A DNA stretch of 64,000 bases from Treponema sp. (GTDB lineage Bacteria > Spirochaetota > Spirochaetia > Treponematales > Treponemataceae): assembly GCA_017484285.1 (NCBI GenBank), contig JAFUTH010000003.1:1-64000 (forward strand), given 5' to 3'. How positions within the stretch are numbered: position 1 is the first letter of the stretch; each line of letters starts with the position of its first letter. Shown one piece after another: positions 25,203 through 34,065 of the stretch. Both the position numbers and the translations under genes were made by a program. The notes under the pieces were generated by a model. That model did not search any database. It was not told the origin of the DNA and saw nothing but the letters and a program-made list of their open reading frames with translations.

Positions 25203-25684
25203 TAGGCAAGCATCCCCCGAATGTAGGAAATGGGCTGTTCAAGGTACGGAAGCAGGATTTTTGCGAGCGTACTTGAATCAAGAAGCGAAGAAAAATCAAA
25301 CCAAATCTGCGCTTTCATCAGAATGAGGACACATGAGACTATCAAAAGCCCCTCAATCGCGCCGAAAGCAAGCCCGAGCACGCGGTCAAGGCTTTTCATG
25401 ATTTCACCCGAGAAAATCGCACCAACGATAATCTGAATGATTTTGACGATGAGAAATGCCGTGATAAAAATGAGGATAAAGGTAAGCACCACATCAACGG
25501 CGGGAATTTTCACGATTTTTTCGATGTGCGGGGCAAGCAAGCCGCAGAAATAGAAGCCTGCGACAACGCCTACAATCACGGCGAGTTTTCCGAACAGCTC
25601 TTTGATAAGCCCGTGAATCATCGCCACGAACGCAAATGCGGCAATGATAATCAAAAATACGATGTCAATGAAAGTGAATGTCAT
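25202..25684 (-). CDS. cvpA: CvpA family membrane protein
   Basis: A 160-residue inner-membrane protein with four hydrophobic helices. It begins MTFTFIDIVFLIIIAAFAF and includes DVVLTFILIFITAFLIVKII and the conserved region SLDRVLGLAFGAIEGLLIV, where the Gly-rich RxxGxxxG pattern marks CvpA. The start at 25684 has GGAGAGG upstream and overlaps the murG stop by four bases; an upstream start would lie within murG. CvpA proteins have been linked to colicin V production and envelope stress, but the molecular role is unsettled. Confidence 0.88.
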   Translation of the reverse strand: MTFTFIDIVFLIIIAAFAFVAMIHGLIKELFGKLAVIVGVVAGFYFCGLLAPHIEKIVKIPAVDVVLTFILIFITAFLIVKIIQIIVGAIFSGEIMKSLDRVLGLAFGAIEGLLIVSCVLILMKAQIWFDFSSLLDSSTLAKILLPYLEQPISYIRGMLA

Positions 25685-26844
25685 TTTGCCTCTCCGTTTT
25701 CGGCATTGGCTTCTTCCCACACGAGTTCCGCGATTTTGAGCGCAGGGCGTTTTCCTTCAGAAAGCGATTTTGAAGCAAGAGCCGCGTTCATGCGGAACGC
25801 AGAATCACTCATTTTTAAAAGCGCGTCTTGTAAGTGCGCAGAATCGGCTTCTTCTCCCAAAAGGACGAGAGCCGCTCCCTTCTCTTCAAAGAATTTCGCG
25901 TTGTCAACCTGGTCGCCCCTCGTTCCGCTTCCGCACAAGGGAATCAAGACCATCGGCTTTCCGAGCACCGAGGCTTCCCAAATCGAATTCGCCCCCGCCC
26001 GCGAAAGAACAATGTCCGCACAAGAAATCACATCGCTCATCTCTTTGTAAATGAAGGGATGCAAAAAATAGCCCTCATGATGTTTCGGCATTGCGTCCGC
26101 ATCCTTCGCGCCGCACTGATGAACGACATTGAAGCGTTCGGTGAGCCAGTCAAGATTCTCGGCGACAAGCTCGTTTATCTGATGCGCACCCAAACTTCCG
26201 CCGAGCACAAGGAGAATCGGCTTTTCGGGATTATAGTCGCTCCGATTTTCAAAAAGGAATTTTTTTCCGTTCTCGGGATTCGTCTCATAAAAGACCGGGC
26301 GAACCGGATTCCCCGTGACAATGGCTTTTTTTGCCTTTTCCGCGCCCAAGAATTTTTTTGTTTCTTCGTATGAAACTAAGATTTTTGTGGCAAAACGGGA
26401 ATTCAATCGCGTCGCAAGCCCCGGCGTAAAGTCGCACTCATGCGTAAAGACGGGGATTTTTAGGCATTTTGCCGCCATGCACGGGGGAACACTCACAAAT
26501 CCGCCCTTCGAGAACAAAACGACGGGCTTCACCTTCAAAAGCACAAAAAATGACTTTACGAGACCCGCGAAAATCTTAAAAAAATCAGTGAAATTCTTGA
26601 ATGAAAAATAGCGGCGCAGTTTTCCGCTCGGAATTCCGATGAATTCATCGACCGAACCTGATTTTTCGACCAAATCCTTGTCCATGCCGCTTGAATTTCC
26701 GAGCCAGATGATTTTAATGGTTTGATTGTTTTTATGTGAAAGGGAGCGAAGTTCATCGCAAACGGCGAGCCCGGGATAGATATGACCGCCCGTACCGCCG
26801 CCTGCAAAGACGAACGTGTGTCCTCGTGATTCTTGGTGCTTCAT
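25681..26844 (-). CDS. murG: UDP-GlcNAc--lipid I N-acetylglucosaminyltransferase
   Basis: Peripheral membrane GT-B glycosyltransferase forming lipid II. The N-terminal Gly-rich loop GGGTGGH is at residues 15-21, with the His catalytic base candidate. LLVLGGSLGAHQIN near residue 205 and LSRAGANSIWEASVLGKPMV near residue 290 are the donor-binding blocks. The ATG at 26844 is preferred to an upstream GTG at 26862; neither has a clear ribosome-binding site. It gives 387 residues, a bit longer than E. coli MurG. It heads the murG-cvpA-holB-kinase-regulator operon. Confidence 0.95.
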   Translation of the reverse strand: MKHQESRGHTFVFAGGGTGGHIYPGLAVCDELRSLSHKNNQTIKIIWLGNSSGMDKDLVEKSGSVDEFIGIPSGKLRRYFSFKNFTDFFKIFAGLVKSFFVLLKVKPVVLFSKGGFVSVPPCMAAKCLKIPVFTHECDFTPGLATRLNSRFATKILVSYEETKKFLGAEKAKKAIVTGNPVRPVFYETNPENGKKFLFENRSDYNPEKPILLVLGGSLGAHQINELVAENLDWLTERFNVVHQCGAKDADAMPKHHEGYFLHPFIYKEMSDVISCADIVLSRAGANSIWEASVLGKPMVLIPLCGSGTRGDQVDNAKFFEEKGAALVLLGEEADSAHLQDALLKMSDSAFRMNAALASKSLSEGKRPALKIAELVWEEANAENGEAK

Positions 26845-26882
26845 TGAATCATTATGACACACTTTTAGAAGATAGACAATGA

Positions 26883-27848
26883 TTAGAGCTTTGCGCGAAG
26901 GCTAACAGCACCGCTCCAAAGGTTGTCGTCGCCACCGATATGGCGCAAATCAGCACAGACACTTGCCGTAAGCTGAATGAGCATGAAGTTAAAGCCGACG
27001 CCACCGTAAATCTGCGGCTGGAATCCACCGAATCCGTCAGATGAAGCCGTTCCGCTGTATGATGAAGCAACCTGAGCTGCATCAAGCCCTGCAACAAGCG
27101 TGCTGTTTTTCACGTTCCAATCCCAATCATTTGAGTAGTTTGAAATGACGCCGCGCAATCCGAGGAACGGAGTGAAACCGATTCTTACAACGGGAATATT
27201 GAATGCTTTTGAGACCTGCACCTGACCGTACAAGGTGTGAACATCGTAATCAACAGCTACTTCTGCGTTTTTATTGCTCGCGCCGAACGTGCCTTTGTTC
27301 ATTGAGTAGCCGACACCGACCGAAAGCCCTGGGCAAATCAAGCCGTCTTCAAGAATCGCATAGCGCGCATCAACAGCCAATGTAAGGAATTCCACGGTAA
27401 AATCAGCACTCATCGTGTTTAAGTTGCTCACATCAAGCGTCATAAAAGAAACACCGATATCAAACGGCAAAAATACGCCACCGACACGGACATCTGCATT
27501 CAACACAGGGAAATACAAATCGCTTTTTACACCACTAATACCGAGTTTATCAGCAGCTTTTGCGATTCCCTCGGTGTTGAGATGCGTGAATCCCGCATTG
27601 AAACCAACGGCAAAATGCGGTGGAACAGCAGGAAATACCTTACCGATGAATGCATCCGCATACACGTTCTGCTGAACAGCTGCCTGTGGAACAGCAAATC
27701 CGAGTTCATCAGCGAAATCATCCATGCCAGAATTGATTTCGTTTATATATGAGTCCGTAAAATCAGAAGCAGACGGCAAAGCAAACGAAAGTGAAATTCC
27801 GCCAGTCAAAAGCAGCGCGGAAAAGGCAATTTTTTTCAAAAGTTTCAT
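26883..27848 (-). CDS. Exported beta-barrel-like outer-membrane protein
   Basis: A 321-residue protein with a signal peptide MKLLKKIAFSALLLTGGISL ending near FALPSA. The mature part alternates hydrophobic and polar residues with many Gly and aromatic positions, for example AVGFNAGFTHLNTEG, PGLSVGVGYSMNKG, FTPFLGLRGVISNYS and YGGVGFNFMLIQLTASVCAD. At least ten likely transmembrane strands can be drawn, so a treponemal outer-membrane barrel is the best reading. Its C-terminus RAKL lacks the usual terminal Phe. It lies between murC and murG on the same strand, with AGGAG before the ATG. The specific family is not recognised. Confidence 0.75.
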   Translation of the reverse strand: MKLLKKIAFSALLLTGGISLSFALPSASDFTDSYINEINSGMDDFADELGFAVPQAAVQQNVYADAFIGKVFPAVPPHFAVGFNAGFTHLNTEGIAKAADKLGISGVKSDLYFPVLNADVRVGGVFLPFDIGVSFMTLDVSNLNTMSADFTVEFLTLAVDARYAILEDGLICPGLSVGVGYSMNKGTFGASNKNAEVAVDYDVHTLYGQVQVSKAFNIPVVRIGFTPFLGLRGVISNYSNDWDWNVKNSTLVAGLDAAQVASSYSGTASSDGFGGFQPQIYGGVGFNFMLIQLTASVCADLRHIGGDDNLWSGAVSLRAKL

Positions 27849-27919
27849 AAAATACTCCTGTTTATATTTTTACCACAGATTATAAATAGCATTTATCAAG
27901 TGGCATTTTATTACACAAA

Positions 27920-27948
27920 ATTGTAACGCACATTCATGAAATTACAAT
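27920..27948. promoter_or_regulatory. Palindromic operator-like site upstream of the barrel gene
   Basis: ATTGTAA at 27920-27926 and TTACAAT at 27942-27948 form a perfect seven-base dyad with a 15-base centre, about 72 bases upstream of the barrel-protein start and just past the murC stop. There is no U-tract, so it looks more like a protein-binding site than a terminator. Confidence 0.35.
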
Positions 27949-27954
27949 CAAATT

Positions 27955-29424
27955 TTATGAGAGTTTTTCAAGGATTTTTGCACCGACCTTCCAGTTGTCG
28001 CCCGCGCCCATTGTGACAAACACATAACCGTCAGGAAAATCAGCCCCGCTCGGCTCAGAAAGGAAACGAAGCCCCAATTTCGCCGCCTCGCTGAATTCGC
28101 CCGCGTAGGAGACATCGCCGTGGTATTTTTTTGCATGCTCCGCCAAGATTTCGCCCGTCACGCTCGCCGCGCTTGCGTCCTCCCGTGCGCTTCCGTAAAT
28201 CTTATTGATAATCACTTTGTCCGCGCTTTCAAACGAAGAAGCAAATTCTTCAAGGAGAGCAGCTGTGCGCGTATAAGTATGGCTCATGAAATCCACGATG
28301 ATTTTGTGGTTCTTGTAGAATTCTTTAAAACCCGCAAGCGTTGTCTTAATCGCCGTGGGGTGATGGCCGTAATCGTCAATGAAAATAACATCTTGCCCGA
28401 GCGGTGTTTTTGCCCGCCCCACGATTTCGCTCCGCCGCTTTCCACCCGCAAAATTCTTTAAGCCGCGCTTTAAGTCTTCGGTATAATCGAGCGGATTTTT
28501 CCCTGCGCTTTTTAAAAGCTCGCACGAAAGAGCCAGTGCCGCCGTTGCGTTCCGCACATTGTGGTCGCCCGGTACGCAAATTGCGCATTCACCGAGAAAA
28601 GCCACCGTAAAATAGTGAACGCCGTTTTCCACGCGACCAAAAGTGAGCTTGTAGTCGCCCGCCGCTTTTTCGCCGTAGCCAATCGCCTGAATATCACTTC
28701 GCTTTTCTTTTGCAAGGGCGACCGCCTCGCACGCGCCTTTGTCGTCCGCGCAGAAAATCACCTGTCCGCCGTTTGGAAGCTTACAAATATAGTCCACGAA
28801 AGCGGAACGAATGTCCTCGTAGGTCGGGTAATAGTCCTGATGGTCGCTTTCAACGCTTGTGAGGATGATTTTTTTTGGCTCGAATGCCATAAAGTGCCGC
28901 TGATACTCGCAGGTTTCCGCCACGAAATACTCATGCCCCTTCGTCATCACGCACGAGTCGCCGAAACTTTTGATGATAGAGCCAGCCAGCACCTGAGAAT
29001 CAAGCGGAAGTTCCTTTAAGAGCGTTCCTACAAGCCCCGTTGTCGTCGTTTTTCCGTGAACGCCGCACACGCCGCACGAATAAGAAGTGCCGCTCACCGC
29101 GCCGAGTGCCTCAGAATAGAGCATCATCGGCAAACCGCGCTTTTTTGCCTCAATCAAATCGGGATTTTTTTCGACCGAGTACGCGCTTGAATAAATCACG
29201 AACTGCACGGAATCGGTGATGTTGCTTTCCGAGAACGGGAGCGCGGAAATTCCCAGTTTTTCTAAGATTTCGTCGGTGTAGAAGCGTTCTGAAACATCGC
29301 TTCCCGTAATCACCGCACCGCGAGCGTGCAAAATCTCGACAAGGGCAACCATTCCCGTGCCCTTGATTCCGACAAAATGAAAATGAACGCCCTCAAAACG
29401 AGAGGGCAAATTGAATTCAGACAT
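27955..29424 (-). CDS. murC: UDP-N-acetylmuramate--L-alanine ligase
   Basis: Cytoplasmic ligase adding L-Ala to UDP-MurNAc. The N-terminal UDP-binding loop GIKGTGM is at ~19-25, the ATP P-loop GVHGKTTTT at 121-129, and FVAETCEYQRHF follows. Late motifs DHNVRNATAALAL and FIDDYGHHPTAI are MurC signatures, with the HHP block distinguishing it from MurD. The start at 29424 (MSEFNLPSRF) has AGG upstream; a longer frame would run into the chemoreceptor gene, which ends at 29426. It gives 489 residues. It pairs functionally with MurG and Alr in this window. Confidence 0.95.
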   Translation of the reverse strand: MSEFNLPSRFEGVHFHFVGIKGTGMVALVEILHARGAVITGSDVSERFYTDEILEKLGISALPFSESNITDSVQFVIYSSAYSVEKNPDLIEAKKRGLPMMLYSEALGAVSGTSYSCGVCGVHGKTTTTGLVGTLLKELPLDSQVLAGSIIKSFGDSCVMTKGHEYFVAETCEYQRHFMAFEPKKIILTSVESDHQDYYPTYEDIRSAFVDYICKLPNGGQVIFCADDKGACEAVALAKEKRSDIQAIGYGEKAAGDYKLTFGRVENGVHYFTVAFLGECAICVPGDHNVRNATAALALSCELLKSAGKNPLDYTEDLKRGLKNFAGGKRRSEIVGRAKTPLGQDVIFIDDYGHHPTAIKTTLAGFKEFYKNHKIIVDFMSHTYTRTAALLEEFASSFESADKVIINKIYGSAREDASAASVTGEILAEHAKKYHGDVSYAGEFSEAAKLGLRFLSEPSGADFPDGYVFVTMGAGDNWKVGAKILEKLS

Positions 29425-29425
29425 T

Positions 29426-31504
29426 TTAAACCTGGAAGTTGTCAATTTGATTTCCGATAAGCTCAATCGATGTCTTCATTTTATCAGAAATCGAGTCCAA
29501 TGCACTACCCGTTTCACGGATTTTTATCGCGCTTGAACTCATGAGGCGCACGCTGTCGTTCATGACGCCCGTTGCGTCTTTGAGGCGGCGCACTTCATCG
29601 AGAATCTGCTTGTTTCCTTCGCTCATCTCTGCGCTCGCCGTTTTGACTTCGGCAGTGCTGTCGCTCATGTTGCGGAGCGCGTCGACAATCTGCTTGCTTC
29701 CTTCCTGCTGTTCTTCCATTGCGCTCTTAATCTGTCGCACAAGCTGGTCGGTCTCTTTAATGCCGTCAGAAACCGAAGTGAACGTCCGGCTCGTCTCCTC
29801 AGAGGCAGACACGACCGACTCGATAGAGCCTTTGATTTTGGTAAGCTGATCTCCGATTTGCTTTGACTGCACGGCAGACGTTTCGGAAAGTTTACGGATT
29901 TCGTCAGCGACGACCGCGAAGCCCTTTCCAGCATCGCCCGCATGAGCCGCCTCGATTGCCGCGTTCATAGCGAGCAAATTCGTCTGCTCAGCGATAGCCG
30001 CAATCGCCACGTTCGCTTCCTGCAACATGTTCGACTGGCTTTCGATTTCGTTGATGCGCTCAGCCATTTCAATCTGTTTTTCGTTGCCCGTTTTTGCGCG
30101 GACTTCAAGCATCTCGAATGAGCTCGCCATTTTTGAGACCGACTGATTGACGCTCGCGATATTGCCAATCATCTCCTCGACCGCCGACGAAGCATCAGAG
30201 ACGCCCCGCGACTGCGTATCAATCATGCGCTCAAGGCTCTCGATATTTGACGCAATTTCGTTGACTGCGCCCGCCGTTTGGTCAACGCTCGCCGACTGGT
30301 TTCCGATTTGATTCTGAACGCTTTCGATATTGGAAAGAATGTCCGCAACAGAACGCGTGTTTTCTTCGATGCCTGAGTGCATTTCAATTCCCGCGTCGCT
30401 CAAATCATTTCGTGACGATTTGACATCCTTCATGATGGTCTGCAATTTTTCGACGAAGGTGTTGAATCCGTTCGTAACAGAGCCGATGTCATCGTTCGTG
30501 TGGACTTTGATTCGCTGCGTGAGGTCGGCATTTCCCGAGGCGATGCCGTTGAGATTTTTGTCGAGGACACGGAGCGGCTTGAGCATACGGAAGACCGAAA
30601 TCGCCGACGTGCCAATCAAAACAACGGCAATGCCAAGCGCGAAGATGAACATGATGAATGTGAGGGAACGGCTCGTCTCAAAAACTTGGGAATTCGGCAC
30701 GCAAATTGCCATGCTCCAGGGAGTTCCGCTTACCGGCATGTAGACCATGAGTTCTTTTTCCTGCACGCCATCAACCCAGCCCATTCCTGTTTCGCCTGCC
30801 ACCATTGCCTTTGCGACATCAGCCACGCCCGCAAACTCCGCGTTCATGCGGGTAAAATTCTCGCGCATGACAAGCGAATGGTCGGGAAACGCCATGACCG
30901 TTCCGTCGCCTGCAAGAAGCATCGCATAGCCGCTTTCCCCGACCTTGATTGCGTCGATTGCCTCAGCCAAGCGCGCATGAGAGACCGCACCTGCGATGAA
31001 GCCGACCGTTTTTTTGTTGATGCTCACGTTTTTGCAGACATAGTACGCCGCGTCATCATTGCTCGTGCCGATTGGATTGCTGATATACTGCGATTTTCCG
31101 CTCGTTTTCATGAACTGATAGTATTCGGTGTTTGAGACCGGTGTGACATCGCCCGTGTCGCTGTAGCCAAGCCCCGTTTCAAAATCGCAGAAGATGATAT
31201 TGCTAAAGTCAGAGCTGCGGATGCCCCGGTGCGCAAGCAGCCAGTCGATGTATTCCTGAATGGACGCGCCCTGCTGCACGGGGTCTGCCATTGTATACAT
31301 GCGGAGCTGCTGCATGAATTTTGAGTTTCGATAGCTCAAGCCCTGTACATGCGCCTGAATCAACTCAGTCGTCGACGTAACGAAGGTCTTTTCCATACCA
31401 TTCTGAACAGCAAAAACCGACGCAATCGCAAGCACGGTAATCAAAACGACAATTTCAACACCCAAACGAATGCCAAAGCGAAGGGATAAATTCTTTTTTT
31501 TCAT
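29426..31504 (-). CDS. Methyl-accepting chemotaxis protein
   Basis: A 692-residue transmembrane chemoreceptor. The first transmembrane helix (~13-32) is followed by a periplasmic dCache-type sensor to ~280, with GYSDTGDVTPVSNTEYYQFM and GESGYAMLLAGDGTVMAFPD. A second helix (TFIMFIFALGIAVVLIGTSA) lies near 285-305 and a HAMP domain with MLKPLRVLDKNLNGIASGN follows. The signalling hairpin tip is NLLAMNAAIEAAHAG near residue 510. The ligand is unknown; dCache receptors often bind amino acids. AAGGTGG precedes the ATG. It precedes murC by one base, so it may be co-transcribed with the cell-wall genes. Confidence 0.95.
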   Translation of the reverse strand: MKKKNLSLRFGIRLGVEIVVLITVLAIASVFAVQNGMEKTFVTSTTELIQAHVQGLSYRNSKFMQQLRMYTMADPVQQGASIQEYIDWLLAHRGIRSSDFSNIIFCDFETGLGYSDTGDVTPVSNTEYYQFMKTSGKSQYISNPIGTSNDDAAYYVCKNVSINKKTVGFIAGAVSHARLAEAIDAIKVGESGYAMLLAGDGTVMAFPDHSLVMRENFTRMNAEFAGVADVAKAMVAGETGMGWVDGVQEKELMVYMPVSGTPWSMAICVPNSQVFETSRSLTFIMFIFALGIAVVLIGTSAISVFRMLKPLRVLDKNLNGIASGNADLTQRIKVHTNDDIGSVTNGFNTFVEKLQTIMKDVKSSRNDLSDAGIEMHSGIEENTRSVADILSNIESVQNQIGNQSASVDQTAGAVNEIASNIESLERMIDTQSRGVSDASSAVEEMIGNIASVNQSVSKMASSFEMLEVRAKTGNEKQIEMAERINEIESQSNMLQEANVAIAAIAEQTNLLAMNAAIEAAHAGDAGKGFAVVADEIRKLSETSAVQSKQIGDQLTKIKGSIESVVSASEETSRTFTSVSDGIKETDQLVRQIKSAMEEQQEGSKQIVDALRNMSDSTAEVKTASAEMSEGNKQILDEVRRLKDATGVMNDSVRLMSSSAIKIRETGSALDSISDKMKTSIELIGNQIDNFQV

Positions 31505-31617
31505 AAAAAGCCACCTTGTATAAAATAGACTTGTGCAAAACAGATTAGTATGTGAAAAGATTTTAGCACTAATTTGGTAGGAAAGAAAGCAAAATTTTTC
31601 GCAACAAATGCATTTTA

Positions 31618-31640
31618 CGGGGAAACACGGCGCTTCCCCG
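31618..31640 (-). terminator. Hairpin after flgJ
   Basis: CGGGGAA / TTCCCCG, a perfect seven-bp stem with a nine-base loop, starts five bases after the flgJ stop on the minus strand. The following TAAAATGCATTTG is not a strong U-run, so termination is likely but not proven. The rest of the 141-base gap to the chemoreceptor gene shows nothing else clear. Confidence 0.5.
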
Positions 31641-31645
31641 CACAG

Positions 31646-32179
31646 CTACGCTTCGATGCCCTGCGATAGCTGCAAGTACATCTGGTCTGCCAAGCCGAAG
31701 CCCGCGTTTTTCGTCATCATCGTGGCGTACTCGTCGTAGAGCATGTCTTCGTACATGTTTTTTGCGTAGCTTGATTCTCCGTCTGCCTTCATCACGGTTT
31801 TTCGCATTGAAGAGAGCATCATTTTGACGATGTATGATTCCATTTCGAGTGATTTTTCGTAGAGTTTTGAAGTGCGGTCAATTTCTCTCGGCTGTACATG
31901 CGGATTTGCCTGGTTTGCCGCCGCTCCCTGTGGAAGCGCATGCTTGTCGCTTTCAGCCATGAATGCGCCCGTAAAGCCCGAAGTCCAGTCGCCGTTGATT
32001 CTGCCATCGTAGGAAGTTTGTGCAGAAGAGAGATTTTTTCCGACACCAGCGGCTTCGTTTTTTGCGAGAGATTTTGCCTCGTTTACAAGCGCGTCGAATT
32101 TCCCCTTTTCAGAAGAAATCTTCGCGCTCAAAGAAGCTCCTTCGCCTTTCGTTATGCTTGAAATTCCACCGATTGTCAT
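31646..32179 (-). CDS. flgJ: Rod-binding protein FlgJ (N-terminal domain only)
   Basis: A 177-residue protein with the FlgJ rod-binding domain at ~95-177: LYEKSLEMESYIVKMMLSSM and KNMYEDMLYDEYATMM. It lacks the C-terminal muramidase domain of enterobacterial FlgJ, as usual in spirochaetes. The N-terminal half is Ser/Ala/Gly-rich and likely disordered. The start at 32179 (MTIGGISSITKG) has AGAGGGGAA upstream. The longer frame to 32224 is translated dispersed repeat. It is the third gene after flgF and flgG and should help assemble the rod cap. Confidence 0.85.
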   Translation of the reverse strand: MTIGGISSITKGEGASLSAKISSEKGKFDALVNEAKSLAKNEAAGVGKNLSSAQTSYDGRINGDWTSGFTGAFMAESDKHALPQGAAANQANPHVQPREIDRTSKLYEKSLEMESYIVKMMLSSMRKTVMKADGESSYAKNMYEDMLYDEYATMMTKNAGFGLADQMYLQLSQGIEA

Positions 32180-32195
32180 AAAAATTCCCCTCTTT

Positions 32196-32324
32196 TTTAT
32201 CCACAGATAGGCACAGATTTTCACAGATTATATATTTCTTAATTGAAAGTATTCCATATTAAATCGAAATAATCTCGTATAACAAAAATCCTAATCTGTG
32301 TGTATCTGTGTCAATCTGTGGATT
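32196..32324. repeat. Inverted pair of CACAGATT repeats between flgG and flgJ
   Basis: The left copy 32196-32230 reads TTTATCCACAGATAGGCACA and on. The right copy 32292-32324 is its inverse, ending TGTCAATCTGTGGATT. The arms are ~33 bases and complementary over most of their length, with a ~61-base A/T-rich centre. The element fills the flgG-flgJ gap: its right end stops four bases from the flgG stop codon and its left end is 16 bases from the flgJ start. A long hairpin in the flgG-flgJ mRNA is expected. Confidence 0.85.
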
Positions 32325-32328
32325 CTAT

Positions 32329-33123
32329 TTATCTCTTCAAATTCACTGCCGTTGAGAGCATTGAGTCTGTTGTTTGGATGGCTTTTGAGTTGAACTCGTA
32401 GGCGCGCTGGGCTACTATCATCTGAACCATTTCGTTTACGACCGAAACATTGCTCATTTCGACGAATTTGTGCTTGGTCACGCCGAAGCCCTCAAAGCCA
32501 GGTCTGCCCGCGATTGCCTCTCCCGAAGCGTTCGTCACTTTGAAAAGGTTGTCGCCCACGGCTTCAAGACCCGCGTTGTTCGGGAAGCGGTACAATTCAA
32601 TCTGCGCCACATCGACTGGGTCGTCCTGTCCGAAAATCTTTACAGAAACTCGGCCTGTGTCGTCAATCGTGAGCGTGTGAATGTCGTAGCCTTCGGGCAT
32701 AATCACTTCCGGCTGCACGCGGAGTCCGTTTGAGTTTACGAGCTGACCGTTCATGTCGATTTTAAAGCTGCCGTCTCGCGTGTAGGCATAGCTTCCGTCG
32801 TACTGCATGATGCGGAAGAAACCGTCGCCCACAACCGCGACATCAGTGTCAACGCCCGTTGCCTGGAGAGAGCCTTGCGTGAACACGCGCTGGGTTGCCG
32901 CGACCTTCGTACCCGCGCCCTGCTGGATTCCCACAGGAGTCACGGTATCTTCGGTTGCCGGAGTGCCCGCCAGTTTCACATTCTGATAGATAAGATCCTC
33001 GAACTCAACTCGCTGCTGTTTGAATCCCGTTGTGTTGACATTTGAGAGGTTGTTTGAAATCGTGTCAAGATTTTGCTGCTGACCGTTCATACCTGTCGCT
33101 GCTGTCCAAAGACTTCTTACCAT
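32329..33123 (-). CDS. flgG: Flagellar distal rod protein FlgG
   Basis: A 264-residue distal rod subunit of the periplasmic flagellum. The N-terminal MVRSLWTAATGMNGQQQNLD and ISNNLSNVNTTGFKQQRVEF match the rod/hook consensus. IQQGAGTKVAATQRVFTQGS lies near residue 65. The C-terminal SNVSVVNEMVQMIVAQRAYE and IQTTDSMLSTAVNLKR form the coiled-coil partner. The length matches typical FlgG (~260). It has its own sigma-28-like promoter and is downstream of flgF. FlgG sets rod length before hook assembly. Confidence 0.96.
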   Translation of the reverse strand: MVRSLWTAATGMNGQQQNLDTISNNLSNVNTTGFKQQRVEFEDLIYQNVKLAGTPATEDTVTPVGIQQGAGTKVAATQRVFTQGSLQATGVDTDVAVVGDGFFRIMQYDGSYAYTRDGSFKIDMNGQLVNSNGLRVQPEVIMPEGYDIHTLTIDDTGRVSVKIFGQDDPVDVAQIELYRFPNNAGLEAVGDNLFKVTNASGEAIAGRPGFEGFGVTKHKFVEMSNVSVVNEMVQMIVAQRAYEFNSKAIQTTDSMLSTAVNLKR

Positions 33124-33160
33124 ATTTTTTCTCCATTACGCTTTTAGGCGTGATACTTTA

Positions 33161-33187
33161 TTATCGGTTTTTGGAAGTGAAAGTTAA
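33161..33187 (-). promoter_or_regulatory. Sigma-28 (FliA)-type promoter for flgG
   Basis: On the minus strand, TTAACTTT (33180-33187), an 11-base spacer and ACCGATAA (33161-33168). These match TAAAGTTT and GCCGATAA at six and seven of eight positions, with ideal spacing. The -10 lies 37 bases before the flgG start. The -35 overlaps the end of a degenerate CAGATT-type repeat at 33184-33217. Confidence 0.7.
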
Positions 33188-33213
33188 CCAGAGATTGCGC
33201 AGATTCTCAGCGA

Positions 33214-34008
33214 TTAGTGACTGAGCGCAACCTTGTTCCAGAGCGTGCTCATCATGCTGTCTTCGCTTTGGATTGTCTTCTGGCTTGCCTCGTAGGCGCG
33301 GTTTACTTCAATCATTTTGACCATTTCGTTCACCACGTTTACGTTGCTCGTCTCCATGTAGCCCTGAAGCATTTTCGGCCGCTCCATGCCCTCGGCGATG
33401 TAGGCTTCGCCCGAGATGTTGTTCGAGTTCCAGAGCGAATTTCCCATCTTTTTGAGGTAGCGTTCGTTGTCAAAGCGCACGATTTTGATTCGGTCGATGA
33501 CTTCGTTGTCTTTTGTGGTGATGATGCCGTCCTCATTGACGATGAATTTGTCGTCTTCAAGGCGGATAATGCCGTTCTCGCCCAGGAGCGGGTAGCCGTC
33601 TTTTGTGGTGAGGATTCCTTCTTTTCCGAGGATAAAGTTTCCGTTTCGGGTGTATCGCTCGCCGCTCGGTGTCTCAACGGCAAAGAATCCCTCGCCCGCA
33701 AGAGCCAAATCGGTGTTCGTGTTCGTGCCGCGGAACGAGCCTTGCTCAAATTCAGTGAAATTTTCGTTGGTTTCGACGCCAAGCCCGAGTTTTCCGATAA
33801 TCGGAGCGGCATCGGCAGAGCCAAACGGAGTTTTGTACACGCCGTCAGCCTCGCTCCGTCGCAAAAGAAGCTCCGGGAACGATTTTGACACGCTCACATC
33901 GCGCTTGAATCCCGCCGTATCGACATTTGCGAGATTGTTTGAAATCGTATCGAGACGATTTTGCTGTGCGTTCATGCCGCTTGAACCAATATACCACCCA
34001 CGAATCAT
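33214..34008 (-). CDS. flgF: Flagellar proximal rod protein FlgF
   Basis: A 264-residue rod protein. It begins MIRGWYIGSSGMNAQQNRLD with ISNNLANVDTAGFKRDVSVS, the rod consensus, and ends with METSNVNVVNEMVKMIEVN and IQSEDSMMSTLWNKVALSH. The central domain (ALAGEGFFAVETPSGERYTR) is shared by FlgF and FlgG. Its position before flgG makes FlgF the best call. The start at 34008 is preferred over 34020. It follows a sigma-28-like promoter and heads flgF-flgG-flgJ. Confidence 0.92.
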   Translation of the reverse strand: MIRGWYIGSSGMNAQQNRLDTISNNLANVDTAGFKRDVSVSKSFPELLLRRSEADGVYKTPFGSADAAPIIGKLGLGVETNENFTEFEQGSFRGTNTNTDLALAGEGFFAVETPSGERYTRNGNFILGKEGILTTKDGYPLLGENGIIRLEDDKFIVNEDGIITTKDNEVIDRIKIVRFDNERYLKKMGNSLWNSNNISGEAYIAEGMERPKMLQGYMETSNVNVVNEMVKMIEVNRAYEASQKTIQSEDSMMSTLWNKVALSH

Positions 34009-34065
34009 TTTTACCCCCAAACACGTGCGTCATTGCAAGAGCGTCTCACTATGACGCTACATTCA

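Noticed and set aside
29440..29455. CCGATAA box near the 3' end of the chemoreceptor gene
   Set aside because: It lies inside coding sequence, antisense to the gene, with a mediocre -35 and no suitable downstream gene.
32180..32224. N-terminal extension of flgJ
   Set aside because: Those codons are repeat sequence, and the best ribosome-binding site (AGAGGGGAA) serves the start at 32179.
33217..33888. 223-codon open frame antisense to flgF
   Set aside because: Entirely within flgF, which has clear rod-protein motifs. No ribosome-binding site or known domain.
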